Shown: piece after piece, positions 1 through 9,350 of the stretch
Position numbering within the stretch: the stretch's first letter is position 1
Layout of the letters: each line of letters starts with the position of its first letter
DNA from: CAZLRH01 sp964562015
GTDB lineage: Bacteria; Verrucomicrobiota; Verrucomicrobiia; Opitutales; JABDGR01
Assembly: GCA_964562015.1 (NCBI GenBank)
Contig: CAZLRH010000008.1
Span: 124,001 to 188,000, forward strand
Reading direction: 5' to 3'
Length of the DNA stretch: 64,000 bases
Program-made: the position numbers and the translations under genes
Notes under the pieces: generated by a model
The model's database searches: none
Told to the model about the DNA's origin: nothing
Seen by the model: only the letters and a program-made list of their open reading frames with translations

Positions 1-1
1 G

Positions 2-2002
2 ACGGCCAGTGAAACCGTCGGCTCCATCGCGGGCACGGGTACCATTTCACTCGCCAACGGCACCGTGCTGACCGCGGGCGGCAACAACCTGAGCACCCTT
101 TTCGTCGGCATCATCTCGGGCGGCAACATCGCCTCCGGCCTCACCAAGAACGGCACCGGCACCCTGACCCTGACTAACGCCAACACGTACACGGGCAATA
201 CCACGTTGAATGCGGGCCGCCTCGAACTGGCCCAGAACACCTCCCTCGGCTCAGCCGGCAACCTGGTCCTTAACGGCGGCGAAATCGCCGGCATCACTAC
301 GAACCGCACCATCAGCCTGCCATTCCTCGTGAATGGCAGTTATTCCGTGGGCAACTCGACGGACCTCACCTTCTCGGGCAACGGCTCCATTTCCACCGCG
401 AACACGACTGAGACGATCACCGTCGGCAGCGGCATCAACCATACCTGGTCGGGTGTCATCTCCGGCGGCAATACGGCAGGCGGCATTGTGAAAGACGGCG
501 CGGGCAAGTTGATCCTGTCAAACAGCGCGAGCAATTTCACGAGTTCGCTGACCATCAACAACGGCACGGTGGAAGTGAGCAATCTCTCCACGACCGGACT
601 GTCCATCGGCAATGTGGCCGGCGGCACCAGCCAGTTGGGCAAGGGCAATGTCACCGTGTCGGCCGGCACGTTGCAACTGGCGGCGAATTCCAGCTTCAAC
701 GGCACGATGACCATCGCGGCGAATTACGCCCTCACGGCCAACGGCACCGGCGTGTTCAACCTGACCAATGGCAACGCCGGCACGAACGCGAACTTCACGC
801 AGAACGGCAACATCAACTACTCCAGCAGCGGCAATTCGACCATCTCGGTGGGCCGCAATTACACGATGGGCGCCAACGCCACCATCACGCAGACCGCCGG
901 CACACTCAACCTCACCGCCAACGGCAACTTCTCCTCCTCCGGCAACGCCAGCCCCGCGGTCATCAGTGTGAGCAATGGCGGCGGGCTGAACATCAACCTC
1001 AGCGGCGGCGCGAACAACTCGCTCAACCTTGGCACCAACGACAAGATTTTCTCGGACGGCAACACCACGGTCGTCAGCGTCATCGGTACGAACACGACGA
1101 ATGTGGTCTTCAACGGCAACATCTCCGTGACCAATGGCGGCAAGGTCGTGGTCGGCAACAACGCGCTCGTCAACGGCTCGGCCAACACCACCTACCTCGG
1201 GCCCGGCACCCGTCTCGACGGCGGCACCGGCGCGACCAAGGGCGTGCTGGAAATCCAGAGCGGCAATCTTTCCTTCGCCGGCACGACCTCCTACGCCAAT
1301 ACGCCCGGCATCACCATCAATGTCACCACGAACAACAGCATCGTGGGCACGGCGGCCAACACCAGCATCACCAATCTGGGCACGCTCACCAAGACCGGTT
1401 CCGGCACGACCACCATTGACAGCGCCACGGTGAACAACATCCAGGCCCAGCGCATCCTCATCTCCGGCGGCACCCTGCTCAACGGCGCCAGCGACCAGAT
1501 TGAAAACAACACGGGCATGGAACTGGCGGGCGGCACCTGGGCCACCGGCGGCAATGACGAAGTGCTCGGCACCCTGACCCTCGATTCCAACTCCGTCCTC
1601 GATCTCGGCGACAACTCGACCGTCAACAACAGCGTCATCCACTACGCGGATTCCAGCAGCACGACGTGGACGACTTCCTCGGGCAATTTCCTGTCCGTGC
1701 TGAACTGGTCGGGCAACACGAGCGGCAATGGCACGGACCAGCTTTACTTCGGCACCTCGAACACGAGCCTGACGACATCGCAATTGGGCCGCATCCTCTT
1801 CTACAATCCCGTGGGCCTGACCCCGGGCTATTATGCCGCGGGCATTTTGACCTCGGGCGAAGTGGTGCCGATTGGGCCGGCCGTGCCTGTGCCGGAGCCC
1901 AGCACCTACGCTGCCGGTGGCAGCCTGGCCCTGCTGGCCGCCTGGTGGGAATGGCGCCGCCGCAAGGCCAAGGCGGATGCGTATGCAGTCAAGCTAAAGT
2001 AG
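2..2002 (+). CDS. Autotransporter-associated beta-strand repeat protein with PEP-CTERM tail (5' truncated)
   Basis: The reading frame is open from the window edge, so the true start lies upstream. The visible ~667 residues are a low-complexity, Asn/Thr/Gly/Ser-rich beta-helix-like passenger. Units of the type KNGTGTLTLTNANTYTGNTT and KDGAGKLILSN are the hallmark of autotransporter-associated beta-strand (PATR) repeats. The C-terminus carries VPEPSTY, then a hydrophobic segment and a basic WRRRK cluster, which is a PEP-CTERM sorting signal processed by exosortase in other bacteria. It is probably a very large surface or matrix protein. Only two Trp-containing stretches occur near the end, after the repeat array. 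No beta-barrel translocator is present in the visible part, so export is likely by Sec plus exosortase sorting. Ligand and role are unknown. Confidence 0.9.
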   Translation, partial: TASETVGSIAGTGTISLANGTVLTAGGNNLSTLFVGIISGGNIASGLTKNGTGTLTLTNANTYTGNTTLNAGRLELAQNTSLGSAGNLVLNGGEIAGITTNRTISLPFLVNGSYSVGNSTDLTFSGNGSISTANTTETITVGSGINHTWSGVISGGNTAGGIVKDGAGKLILSNSASNFTSSLTINNGTVEVSNLSTTGLSIGNVAGGTSQLGKGNVTVSAGTLQLAANSSFNGTMTIAANYALTANGTGVFNLTNGNAGTNANFTQNGNINYSSSGNSTISVGRNYTMGANATITQTAGTLNLTANGNFSSSGNASPAVISVSNGGGLNINLSGGANNSLNLGTNDKIFSDGNTTVVSVIGTNTTNVVFNGNISVTNGGKVVVGNNALVNGSANTTYLGPGTRLDGGTGATKGVLEIQSGNLSFAGTTSYANTPGITINVTTNNSIVGTAANTSITNLGTLTKTGSGTTTIDSATVNNIQAQRILISGGTLLNGASDQIENNTGMELAGGTWATGGNDEVLGTLTLDSNSVLDLGDNSTVNNSVIHYADSSSTTWTTSSGNFLSVLNWSGNTSGNGTDQLYFGTSNTSLTTSQLGRILFYNPVGLTPGYYAAGILTSGEVVPIGPAVPVPEPSTYAAGGSLALLAAWWEWRRRKAKADAYAVKLK

Positions 2003-2058
2003 CCCGGCGTGGTGGCCGTTGGATCGCTCGCGGCTGACGGGCTGGATTGTTTGTCGGT

Positions 2059-2090
2059 GATTTTGAATTTTCAATTTTCAATTTTTAATC
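2059..2090. repeat. AT-rich TTGAATTTTCAATTTT repeat
   Basis: A short AT-rich palindromic stretch (TTTGAATTTTCAATTTTC core) follows the PEP-CTERM gene. Closely similar stretches lie at 38049-38081 and 61612-61648, always between genes. The rest of 2003-2226 shows no gene. Confidence 0.6.
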
Positions 2091-2226
2091 AGTCACAGAC
2101 GCTAACGTCCAAGATTAGCTTTCCACAACTGCCTGACCATTCGGCGCTTGACTGTGATGGAGAACGGATTTACTGGTAATTGCGGGGTCGGTTTTCCTTC
2201 GTTGATGGCCGACTATCCGCCTGCCC

Positions 2227-2529
2227 ATGCCCATCTCCAAAAACGCTCCCGCCGCCGAAGGCCTTCAGCGCATTCTGACCGTCCAGAATAAAATGGGCAT
2301 TCATGCGCGCCCGGCCGCCATGATGGTGCGCGTGTCGAATAAATTCAGCGACGCGGAAGTCTGGGTGGAAAAGGACGACGAAACCGTCAACGGCAAGAGC
2401 ATCATGGGCCTGATGATGCTGGCCGCGGGCAATGGCTCAAAATTGCGCTTCCGCGTGACCGGCGCCAGCGCCCCGCAGTTGCTCGACGAGATGGAAGCGC
2501 TCTTTGCGCGCAAGTTCGAGGAAGCCTGA
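2227..2529 (+). CDS. HPr family phosphocarrier protein
   Basis: A 100-residue HPr-like protein, slightly longer than the usual 85-90 because of about 12 extra N-terminal residues. The active-site loop MGIHARPA places the phosphorylatable histidine at His26. The regulatory-serine loop NGKSIMGLMML places a serine at Ser58, equivalent to Ser46 of classical HPr. In the family the histidine relays phosphate from PEP via enzyme I, and Ser phosphorylation by HPr kinase controls catabolite repression. No enzyme I, HPr kinase or EII gene is in the window, so a regulatory rather than sugar-transport role is possible. It stands alone, with repeats downstream. Confidence 0.93.
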   Translation: MPISKNAPAAEGLQRILTVQNKMGIHARPAAMMVRVSNKFSDAEVWVEKDDETVNGKSIMGLMMLAAGNGSKLRFRVTGASAPQLLDEMEALFARKFEEA

Positions 2530-2883
2530 GGCGGACGAGTGGTTTCGCTGGAACTTGGGTAGCGCGGTGCTTTAGCCCGCGCAAACGTTGTCCCTTGGAG
2601 AATTTCCCGCCTGCGGGCGAGGACTTATCTGGCCGCCCTCAAACAACCACGGATAACACGGATGGCACGGATAGACGGAGGAAAAGATCAACTTTCCGCG
2701 GAAGAGTATGCGTGATATCCGTGACCTCCGCAGTGTAGGACGCATCTTAAAGCGAAGCTCCGACGTCGCGCTGAGGGCAGCGCGCCCTACCGGGGCAAGG
2801 AGGTTTCGGTAGGGCGAGGTGCCCTCGCCGCGCCGCTGTCTTTCGTGTTTTAAAACCATACCTAAAGCACGGCGCGCCCACCT
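2530..2883. repeat. Repeat-filled intergenic region (three palindromic repeat types)
   Basis: 354 bp without a credible gene, holding three short repeat types. The first is a GTAGCGCGG...CTTTAGCCCGCG unit (2559-2583). The second is an ACGGAT short-period unit (2645-2672, core ACCACGGATAACACGGAT) with a partner of opposite polarity (2711-2733). The third is a CGCGCCCTACC / GGTAGGGCG inverted pair (about 2773-2791 and 2808-2825). The same types recur at 5241-5340, 12053-12148, 23081-23153 and 43187-43271. It lies between convergent genes. Confidence 0.7.
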
Positions 2884-3582
2884 TCATTTGCTGGATTTTT
2901 TGCCCCTGGTCGGTCGCGGCGCGCGTTTGGCCGGCATGGGTTCGCGCAGGCCCCCGCACAAAAACGGCACCAGGTGGCGCACCAATTCCTCGATGTCACT
3001 GGTGTCCATGGAGCCTTGCAACCCCGGCTGGCGGCCCTGCCGCGCCAGCGCCCCGAGCAGCGCGCAGATGCAAAAATAGAATTTCCACTTGAATTCCTTC
3101 TCCGAGAACTCCGGCAGCGCCTCGCGCAAGGCCGCGCGAAATTCGCGCCCGCTTTGGCTCAGGCCACGGCGATCAATCTCCTGGCGCAAAAAATTGGGCT
3201 CGCTGAACAGCCGGCCGATCATGCGGGAAATCACCGCCGGGGAATCGCCGCCCGCATAATACACGCGCGCGACGGGCAACAGCAGCGCCTCGCAAACTTT
3301 CTCCAGCGGCAACGGCCCACCGCGGGGCGCGGCCGCCCGCACTTCGGCCAGCATCCGGTGGCGTTCGAGCAACAATGGCCCGATACGCCGCTGCATGACC
3401 TCCACCCACATATCCTGCTTGGAGGAAAAATGATAATTGACCGCGGCGAGGTTGGCCTTGGCCACACGGGTGATGTCCCGCAGCGACGAGCCCTCATACC
3501 CGCGCTCGGCAAAGCAAAGTTCCGCCGCCCGCAGGAGACGTTCGCGGGTGGCCGCCAAATGAGCTTTACGAAGAATAGGCAA
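2884..3582 (-). CDS. TetR family transcriptional regulator
   Basis: A 232-residue TetR-type repressor. The N-terminal helix-turn-helix is clear at about residues 12-57: ATRERLLRAAELCFAERGYE, then SLRDITRVAKANLAAVNYHF. The C-terminal ligand domain resembles the CerR/DUF1956-type TetR family. The basic tail is KRAPRPTRGKKSSK. The start is TTG, because an in-frame stop lies just upstream and no ATG occurs before the HTH. It is not next to an obvious transporter or enzyme target; the divergent neighbour is the CAP-domain gene. Ligand and regulon cannot be deduced. Confidence 0.88.
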   Translation of the reverse strand: MPILRKAHLAATRERLLRAAELCFAERGYEGSSLRDITRVAKANLAAVNYHFSSKQDMWVEVMQRRIGPLLLERHRMLAEVRAAAPRGGPLPLEKVCEALLLPVARVYYAGGDSPAVISRMIGRLFSEPNFLRQEIDRRGLSQSGREFRAALREALPEFSEKEFKWKFYFCICALLGALARQGRQPGLQGSMDTSDIEELVRHLVPFLCGGLREPMPAKRAPRPTRGKKSSK

Positions 3583-3811
3583 GTGAAGGTACTGTCAGAG
3601 AGAAGGTCGCATAATCACGGGTGGGTCAAGCCGCCGGTGATATTTTCAGCGGAGAAGAGAATAATTCAGACTGGGGTAAACACCTTTATCCCCCAATATC
3701 GCACTTGCCGTCAAGGAGTTGCAGCTTTTTTTCTCAAACAAGCGTTTAATATGCATCCGCACCCGGGAACAAGATTGCCCGCGAGCGCCTCTTCTGCTAA
3801 AGAACATAACT

Positions 3812-5140
3812 ATGCACGGACACAAATTTTGGCTCGCCGGACTCCTCCTGGCCGCTTCGGCAACTTTGGCCTCCGGCCAAGCTTATTATCAGGAGGCTCC
3901 TCCGGCCGTGGCGATTGCAGGACCCGCTCCGCTCCCCTCCGAGTTCGTCCGCCGTCCCCGCACGGCCTCCACGCAGTATTCCATTGGGAATCCCTCGGCC
4001 AACGAGCAGTATTTGCTGGAATTGCTCAACCGCGCCCGCGCCGGCGCCAATGCCGAGGCCACCCGGCTGGCGGCTATCACCGACACCGACGTGGTCGGCG
4101 CGATTAAATTTTTTGGCGTCAACCTGACGACTATGAAGTCGCAGTTCGCGGCCCTGCCGCAAAATGAGCCGCCGCTGGCGTTCAACTCCATGCTCATGGC
4201 TTCGTCGGGCAATCACAGCCAGCAAATGCTTTCGGGAAATTTTCAAGGCCACGGCGATATCAAGAATGATCCGCAGGGCGACAGCGCGGCCATCGCGGGG
4301 CGCATTCATGCCGCCGGTTATATGTACTCCACGGCGGCGGAAAATGTCTTCGCCTACGGCAAATCGCTGATCTATATCCACGCCGGTTTCGAAATTGACT
4401 GGGGCTCCAACCCGCCCTCAGGCATGCAGAATCCGGCCGGTCACCGCCTCAACGACCATGATGTGAACGCCACCACACCCCCCGGATTTTTTCGGGAAGT
4501 CGGCATCCGGGTCCTCGCAGGCCCCGGCGACGGCAACAACCTGACCCCGGTGGGCCCGATGGTGGTGACTTATGACCTGGGCACCCAGCAGACGAACACC
4601 ACGCTCATCACCGGCGTCGTCTATAAGGACAAAAACGCCAACAAATTTTATGATCCGGGCGAAGGCGTGGGCAGCGTCCGGGTTGATGTGACCGGCTCCG
4701 ACTATTTCGCGCTGACGGCGAGTTCGGGCGGCTACGCCGTGCCCGTGCCGAGCGACGGCAATTACACGGTCACTTTCAGCGGTTCCGGCATCACTACCGT
4801 GATTAAAAATATCACCGTCTCGGGCGGCAAAAACGTGAAAGTCGATGATGTCATCGCCACGCCCATCGGCAAGCCGACCATCTCGAAGCAGCCCACCGCA
4901 CTGACGGTCAAGGCCGGGGTTGCCGCCATCTTTCAATTCAGCGCCTCGGGCACAGGCTTGAGCTACCAGTGGTTCTTCGGCACCAAAGCCCTCGCCAACG
5001 ACTCCAAGCACACGGGCGCCTTTACGAACAAACTGACTGTCAAGAAGGCGGCCAAAGCCGACGTGGGCTCGTATTCCTGCAAAGTGTCCAATTCCGCCGG
5101 CGCGGTGACGACCGCGAAGGTCAAGCTGACGGTGAAGTAG
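3812..5140 (+). CDS. Secreted CAP/SCP-domain protein with SdrD-B-like and Ig-like domains
   Basis: 442 residues. The ATG at 3812 is chosen because it opens a good signal peptide (FWLAGLLLAASATLASGQA); the frame extends upstream but without signal-peptide character. Residues ~50-255 form a CAP (SCP-like) domain: NEQYLLELLNRARAGANAEA, the metal-site-like region HSQQMLSGNFQGHGD and AAENVFAYG. A middle domain (GVVYKDKNANKFYDPGEGVG) resembles SdrD/Cna B-type modules with DxNxN calcium-binding loops. A C-terminal Ig-like domain follows (QPTALTVKAG to DVGSYSCKVSNSAGAV). It is probably extracellular. CAP proteins in bacteria have varied, mostly unknown roles. Confidence 0.9.
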   Translation: MHGHKFWLAGLLLAASATLASGQAYYQEAPPAVAIAGPAPLPSEFVRRPRTASTQYSIGNPSANEQYLLELLNRARAGANAEATRLAAITDTDVVGAIKFFGVNLTTMKSQFAALPQNEPPLAFNSMLMASSGNHSQQMLSGNFQGHGDIKNDPQGDSAAIAGRIHAAGYMYSTAAENVFAYGKSLIYIHAGFEIDWGSNPPSGMQNPAGHRLNDHDVNATTPPGFFREVGIRVLAGPGDGNNLTPVGPMVVTYDLGTQQTNTTLITGVVYKDKNANKFYDPGEGVGSVRVDVTGSDYFALTASSGGYAVPVPSDGNYTVTFSGSGITTVIKNITVSGGKNVKVDDVIATPIGKPTISKQPTALTVKAGVAAIFQFSASGTGLSYQWFFGTKALANDSKHTGAFTNKLTVKKAAKADVGSYSCKVSNSAGAVTTAKVKLTVK

Positions 5141-5453
5141 TCCAGTTCGACCCTCGTGGGTAGACCAGCTAGGCCCGTGTGGAAAATGGGCGGTTTTCGT
5201 AGCGCGGAACTTTGGCGCGTGGTCTGAAACCAAAACCGACGGCGCGCTGGGGCAGCGCGCCCTACCGGTGCAAAGGCGGTGTGCTCACGGCAGTACGCTT
5301 TGATGGTTTGGGTAGGGCGCGGTGCCCTCACCGCGCCGCTCTTATTTGAATTTTAAAACGGGCCCAAGCCCGCGCCACGAAGAATCCCGCTTCGCCTGAT
5401 TCAATGCCTTTTGCTGGCGCTCAGCGCCCAACTGGCTTAGCTTGCTGCTGACC
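5141..5453. repeat. Intergenic region with GGCGCGCTGGGGCAGCGCGCC / GGTAGGGCG palindromes
   Basis: 313 bp between the CAP gene and the DsbD-like gene. It contains a degenerate GTAGCGCGG unit near 5200 and an inverted pair at 5241-5266 and 5311-5340 that matches the repeat found at 2773-2825. No gene is supported here. Confidence 0.65.
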
Positions 5454-7622
5454 ATGCGTTTCCCTGTACCAGTCGCGGCGTGGCTATCGGCGGGTTTAAT
5501 CCTCGTCTCCACGGTATGGCCAGGTTCCACCCAGGCGGCCTCCAGCCTCGAGGCTTTGCGCGCCGCGCTGACCCCACCTCCGGCGGGCAGCAACGTCACG
5601 GCGGCAATGGGTGCGGCGACGAGCACGGTGGCGCCGGGCCAGAGTGTTTGGGTCGGGCTGCGCCTGAAAATGAATCCCGGCTGGCACACGTATTGGACGA
5701 ATCCCGGCACGGCCGGCATCGCCACTAAAATTGACTGGCAGTTGCCCGCGGGTTGGACCGCCGGACCCATCCAATGGCCCGCGCCCAAAACGATTCCCAT
5801 CGACGGTCCCTACTTGAGCTACGGTTACGAGGGCGAAGTTTTGCTGCCGGTGCAACTCACGGCCGCGGCCAACACGCCGCCGGGCCCGGTGAAAATCTCC
5901 GCGCGCGCGGCGTGGCTGGAATGCAGCGCCGACAAATGCGTGGACGGGGGCGCGGATTTGCAATTTTCGCTCAGCGTCGCGACCGGCACGCCGGTGCCCA
6001 ACCCGCCGTGGAACGCGGCCATTGAAGCCACCCTCGCGAGCCTGCCGCAAGCGCCCGCGATGTTCAATGTCTCGGCTTGGCGGCAGGGCGATTTCCTTTT
6101 TATCGGCCTCGAACCAAATCCCGGCGGAGCCGTGAATTCCAATCCGACGGGCGTTTATTTCTTTTCCGCCGACAGCCAGGCCGAGCCCGCGGGCACCCAA
6201 ACCCTCACCCACTCCGGCGCCGGCTGGGTGTTGAAAATGAAAAGCTCGACGAGCTCGCCCCCGCCGGTGACCGCCCTGCGCGGCGTGCTCGCCACCAGCG
6301 GCTCCTGGACGACGAACGGGCAAATCCCGGCGCTCGCGCTCAATCCCCCGCTGGCGGCACAGCCACCGGCCGCTTTCGCCGGGGCGCTGGCCGACGCCCC
6401 AACCGATCTCAGTTTCACGGGACTCAGCCTCGTGCTGGTCTTTGGTTTTCTGGGTGGATTGATTCTCAATGTGATGCCGTGCGTTTTTCCAGTACTGGGG
6501 ATAAAAGTGCTGGGCTTTGTGCAGCAGGCGGGCGAGGCGCGCCGGCACGTCATTCTGCATGGGGTGATTTTCACCGCGGGCGTGCTGGTGAGCATGTGGA
6601 CGCTGGTGGGCGTGCTCCAGTCGCTGCGCGCGGCGGGCGCGGAGCTGGGCTGGGGCTTTCAGTTGCAGGAGCCGGGTTTCGTGCTGGGCCTGACGATATT
6701 CTTCCTGGTTTTTGCGCTGAGCCTGAGCGGGGTGTTTGAACTCGGCCTCGCGGCCATTGGCGTCGGCTCCAACCTCACGGCGCGGAGCGGGCTGGCCGGT
6801 TCGTTTTTTCAAGGCGTGCTCGCGGTGGTGGTGGCGACGCCCTGCACGGCTCCGCTCCTGGCGCCGGCCTTGGGCGCGGCTTTTACCCTCCCGGCAGTGC
6901 AGGGATTTCTCGCCTTCACAGCCATCGCGTTGGGGCTGGCCTCGCCGTACCTGACGTTGTCGCTCTTTCCCGGGATGGTGCGCGCGCTTCCGCGTCCGGG
7001 CGCGTGGATGGAAACCTTTAAGCAATTCATGGCGTTCCCGCTTTATGCGACTGCGGGCTTTTTGCTGTATGTGCTCGCCGGGCAAATTTCGCCCGAACGC
7101 TTTTTGAACGTGCTGCTCGCGCTCGTCGTGGTAGCGATGGCGGCGTGGCTGTATGGGCGTTTCGCCACGCCGGGAGTCAGCGTGGGCCGCCGGCGTTTCG
7201 GGCAGGTGGGAACAGTCCTCTTGCTTTTGGGCGGACTCGCCCTTGCCTATTGGCCCGAGCAAAAACTGGATTGGCAACCGTGGTCGCCCGACCTCGTGGC
7301 GAAGCTGCAAAAGGAAGACCGGCCTGTGTATGTGGACTTCACCGCGCGCTGGTGCGCCACCTGCCAGTCCAACGAGCGCCTCGTGTTCAGCTCGCAGCAA
7401 GTGCTCGACGCTTTCAAGCAGCAGAAAGTCGCGCTGCTCAAGGGCGATTGGACAAATCGCGATCCGGCCATCACGGCGGAGCTTTTGCATTACGGCGCGG
7501 CGGCGGTGCCTTTGAATCTCCTGTACCTGCCGGGCCAGACGGAGCCCGTGGTGCTGCCGAGCTTGCTCACGCCGAGCATCGTGTTAAATGCACTGCAACC
7601 CACGGCCGCCAAGAAACCGTAG
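5454..7622 (+). CDS. DsbD/ScsB-like thiol:disulfide reductase
   Basis: 722 residues in a classic three-part DsbD layout. A signal peptide is followed by an N-terminal periplasmic domain (~30-300) with a Cys pair in LECSADKCVDGG. Then come about eight membrane segments holding the two redox cysteines (NVMPCVFPVLG near residue 345 and ATPCTAPLLAPALG near 465). A C-terminal thioredoxin domain carries the WCATC active site. The family moves electrons from cytoplasmic thioredoxin across the inner membrane to periplasmic thiol proteins. TrxB (17.8 kb) would feed the same electron chain. The ATG at 5454 is preferred over an upstream TTG (5442). The gene is followed after 10 bp by a DUF983 gene, likely co-transcribed. 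Confidence 0.92.
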   Translation: MRFPVPVAAWLSAGLILVSTVWPGSTQAASSLEALRAALTPPPAGSNVTAAMGAATSTVAPGQSVWVGLRLKMNPGWHTYWTNPGTAGIATKIDWQLPAGWTAGPIQWPAPKTIPIDGPYLSYGYEGEVLLPVQLTAAANTPPGPVKISARAAWLECSADKCVDGGADLQFSLSVATGTPVPNPPWNAAIEATLASLPQAPAMFNVSAWRQGDFLFIGLEPNPGGAVNSNPTGVYFFSADSQAEPAGTQTLTHSGAGWVLKMKSSTSSPPPVTALRGVLATSGSWTTNGQIPALALNPPLAAQPPAAFAGALADAPTDLSFTGLSLVLVFGFLGGLILNVMPCVFPVLGIKVLGFVQQAGEARRHVILHGVIFTAGVLVSMWTLVGVLQSLRAAGAELGWGFQLQEPGFVLGLTIFFLVFALSLSGVFELGLAAIGVGSNLTARSGLAGSFFQGVLAVVVATPCTAPLLAPALGAAFTLPAVQGFLAFTAIALGLASPYLTLSLFPGMVRALPRPGAWMETFKQFMAFPLYATAGFLLYVLAGQISPERFLNVLLALVVVAMAAWLYGRFATPGVSVGRRRFGQVGTVLLLLGGLALAYWPEQKLDWQPWSPDLVAKLQKEDRPVYVDFTARWCATCQSNERLVFSSQQVLDAFKQQKVALLKGDWTNRDPAITAELLHYGAAAVPLNLLYLPGQTEPVVLPSLLTPSIVLNALQPTAAKKP

Positions 7623-7632
7623 GCTGATTTCG

Positions 7633-8028
7633 ATGAAAATTTCCCGCGGAGAAATCGCCCAGCGCTGCCTGCTGCTGCGCTGTCCCAATTGCGGCGAGGG
7701 CGGCCAACTGCGCTCCTGGTTTCGGATGCACCCCCGCTGCCCGCACTGCGGGATGGAATATGCCAAGGAAGACGGCTTCACGATGGGCACGACGTCCATC
7801 GGTTACGTGGCGGCCATCGTGCTGGTGGTGGTGCCTGTCTGTATCTTGGTGGTGATGAATGTACTGACCGTGTGGGTGGGCGTGGCGATTGGCATCGTGG
7901 GCTCCCTCGGCCTGTCCATCGGCCTGTACCCGGTGTTTCTCGGCTGGGTCTTAATGACGTACTACGTGTCGAATGCGGAACATTTGCCGGGGAATCAGGA
8001 ACCCCTGAAACCGCCGCCGACGCCGTAA
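7633..8028 (+). CDS. DUF983 zinc-ribbon membrane protein
   Basis: 131 residues. The N-terminus has two CxxC knuckles (CPNCGEGG and CPHCGMEYAKEDGF), the zinc-ribbon signature of DUF983. Two strongly hydrophobic membrane helices follow (YVAAIVLVVVPVCILVVMNV and IGIVGSLGLSIGLYPVFLGW). The function of the family is unknown. In some proteobacteria DUF983 genes sit near cytochrome oxidase assembly genes, but here it trails the DsbD-like gene by 10 bp. That suggests a shared role in membrane redox or metal-thiol homeostasis, which is inference only. Confidence 0.85.
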   Translation: MKISRGEIAQRCLLLRCPNCGEGGQLRSWFRMHPRCPHCGMEYAKEDGFTMGTTSIGYVAAIVLVVVPVCILVVMNVLTVWVGVAIGIVGSLGLSIGLYPVFLGWVLMTYYVSNAEHLPGNQEPLKPPPTP

Positions 8029-8042
8029 GCCTGCGCGTCTGC

Positions 8043-9350
8043 CTAAGAACCCGCCGCTTTCGGTTGCATCAGGCTTTCGGTCGCGGCTTCGGGCAAACCC
8101 AGCACCTGGCTGCATGCGACGACCTCGCCATCGCACAAGATGGAGGCGGCCTGGGCGTACTCGTTGCGCAAACGCGTGAGGTGCTGGCGCAAATCGGCGG
8201 TGCCCTGCGCGCCAGGCAGGCCGGCTTTTTCCAAATTCTCCCGCGTGAGAGTGGTCTTGCGCAAGCGCGTGAGGGCGTCCAGCACCACTTGCTGAAGCTC
8301 AGTGTAATTGCCGGCCCAATGCCGGTCGCGCAAATAGGACTTCGCCGCCATGTCGAGTTTGGGAATGGCGGGGAGCTTGCGGCTCCCGGCTTCGCGGATG
8401 AGAATCTGCTGGGCCAGCAGCGCGACATCGTCGCGGCAATCATCGAGCGCGGGCACGAGCAGTTCGGACGCGCTCATCAAAATGTAGAGATTCTCGTCGA
8501 TGAGCCCCTTGTCGTAGAGGGCGTCGAGATTGTCCGCCAGGCAGAAAATAAAACGCGTGGCGGGCCGCGGCGAGGTGAACGGCCCCGTGCGCCGGGCCAG
8601 CTGGCAGATGAGTTTCTGGCGCTCGAGGTCGAGCGTGTCGGTTTCCAGCAGGCAAAGGGTGACGCGTTCGCGGTCATCGTTGTCGTGCAACTGGCGCTGG
8701 AGGTTGCTCTCCTCGACCATGGTGTTGGTGAGGTAGAGGAAACGCTCGTCAGGCCGCTCGCGCAGGGCCTCGAAGTCGCGGCACACCGCGGCAAAATGCG
8801 TGCCGGCCGGGCCGGTCAGCGTCAGGTAATTTTTAAAATTGCGCAGGGCGTAGAGCTTGTGGGCGAATTCGGCGGACTTGGCGTCGCGGCAGGGAAAGGA
8901 CGCAAACGCGAACGGGAGGTTGTGGCGAAAATCGAGACCGTCGCCCTCATTGTCGACTTCGGCTTCGCCGGCGCGGGCGGTGCCGTCAGCCTGTTCGAGC
9001 AGTTTCGCCGTGCGCTTGAGCAGGGAGAAAACATTGAGCGGCTTGAGAAAGACGCCGCCGACGCCCTCGCGGATGAGTTCGCGAATCGTTTCGTTGTCGA
9101 GGTAGCCGGACACCATGATGACGGGCGTCTTGGGCTGCACCTTTTTGATTTCGCGCAGAAAATCCTTGCCGCTGATGCCGGGCATGCGCTGGTCCGTGAC
9201 CACCAGGTCGAATTGGAATTCGCGAATCAAACCCAGCGCGCGTTGCGGGCTCAATTCGGAAGTCACATCGTAACTGGCTTGGCTGAAGATGTCGGTCAAC
9301 AAGCTGTTGAAATCGACATCGTCATCCAGAATGAGAATGCGGCGGCCCAT
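8043..9350 (-). CDS. Response regulator with degenerate NtrC-like AAA+ domain
   Basis: 435 residues. Residues 1-120 are a normal receiver domain: acidic pocket LDDD, phosphoacceptor Asp in DLVVTDQRMPG, and the conserved lysine in FLKPLNVF. The remainder follows the order of a sigma-54 activator but has lost its catalytic motifs. The Walker A position reads LTGPAGTHFAAV (no GKT/GKE), the Walker B position reads LCLLETDTL, and there is no GAFTGA loop. Later parts stay recognisable: DENLYILMSASELLVPALDD resembles the sensor region, and HWAGNYTELQQVV resembles the usual WPGNVRELENV helix. It probably regulates without ATP-driven sigma-54 activation. No partner kinase is adjacent. The ATG at 9350 is chosen because the receiver begins there. 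Confidence 0.8.
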   Translation of the reverse strand: MGRRILILDDDVDFNSLLTDIFSQASYDVTSELSPQRALGLIREFQFDLVVTDQRMPGISGKDFLREIKKVQPKTPVIMVSGYLDNETIRELIREGVGGVFLKPLNVFSLLKRTAKLLEQADGTARAGEAEVDNEGDGLDFRHNLPFAFASFPCRDAKSAEFAHKLYALRNFKNYLTLTGPAGTHFAAVCRDFEALRERPDERFLYLTNTMVEESNLQRQLHDNDDRERVTLCLLETDTLDLERQKLICQLARRTGPFTSPRPATRFIFCLADNLDALYDKGLIDENLYILMSASELLVPALDDCRDDVALLAQQILIREAGSRKLPAIPKLDMAAKSYLRDRHWAGNYTELQQVVLDALTRLRKTTLTRENLEKAGLPGAQGTADLRQHLTRLRNEYAQAASILCDGEVVACSQVLGLPEAATESLMQPKAAGS

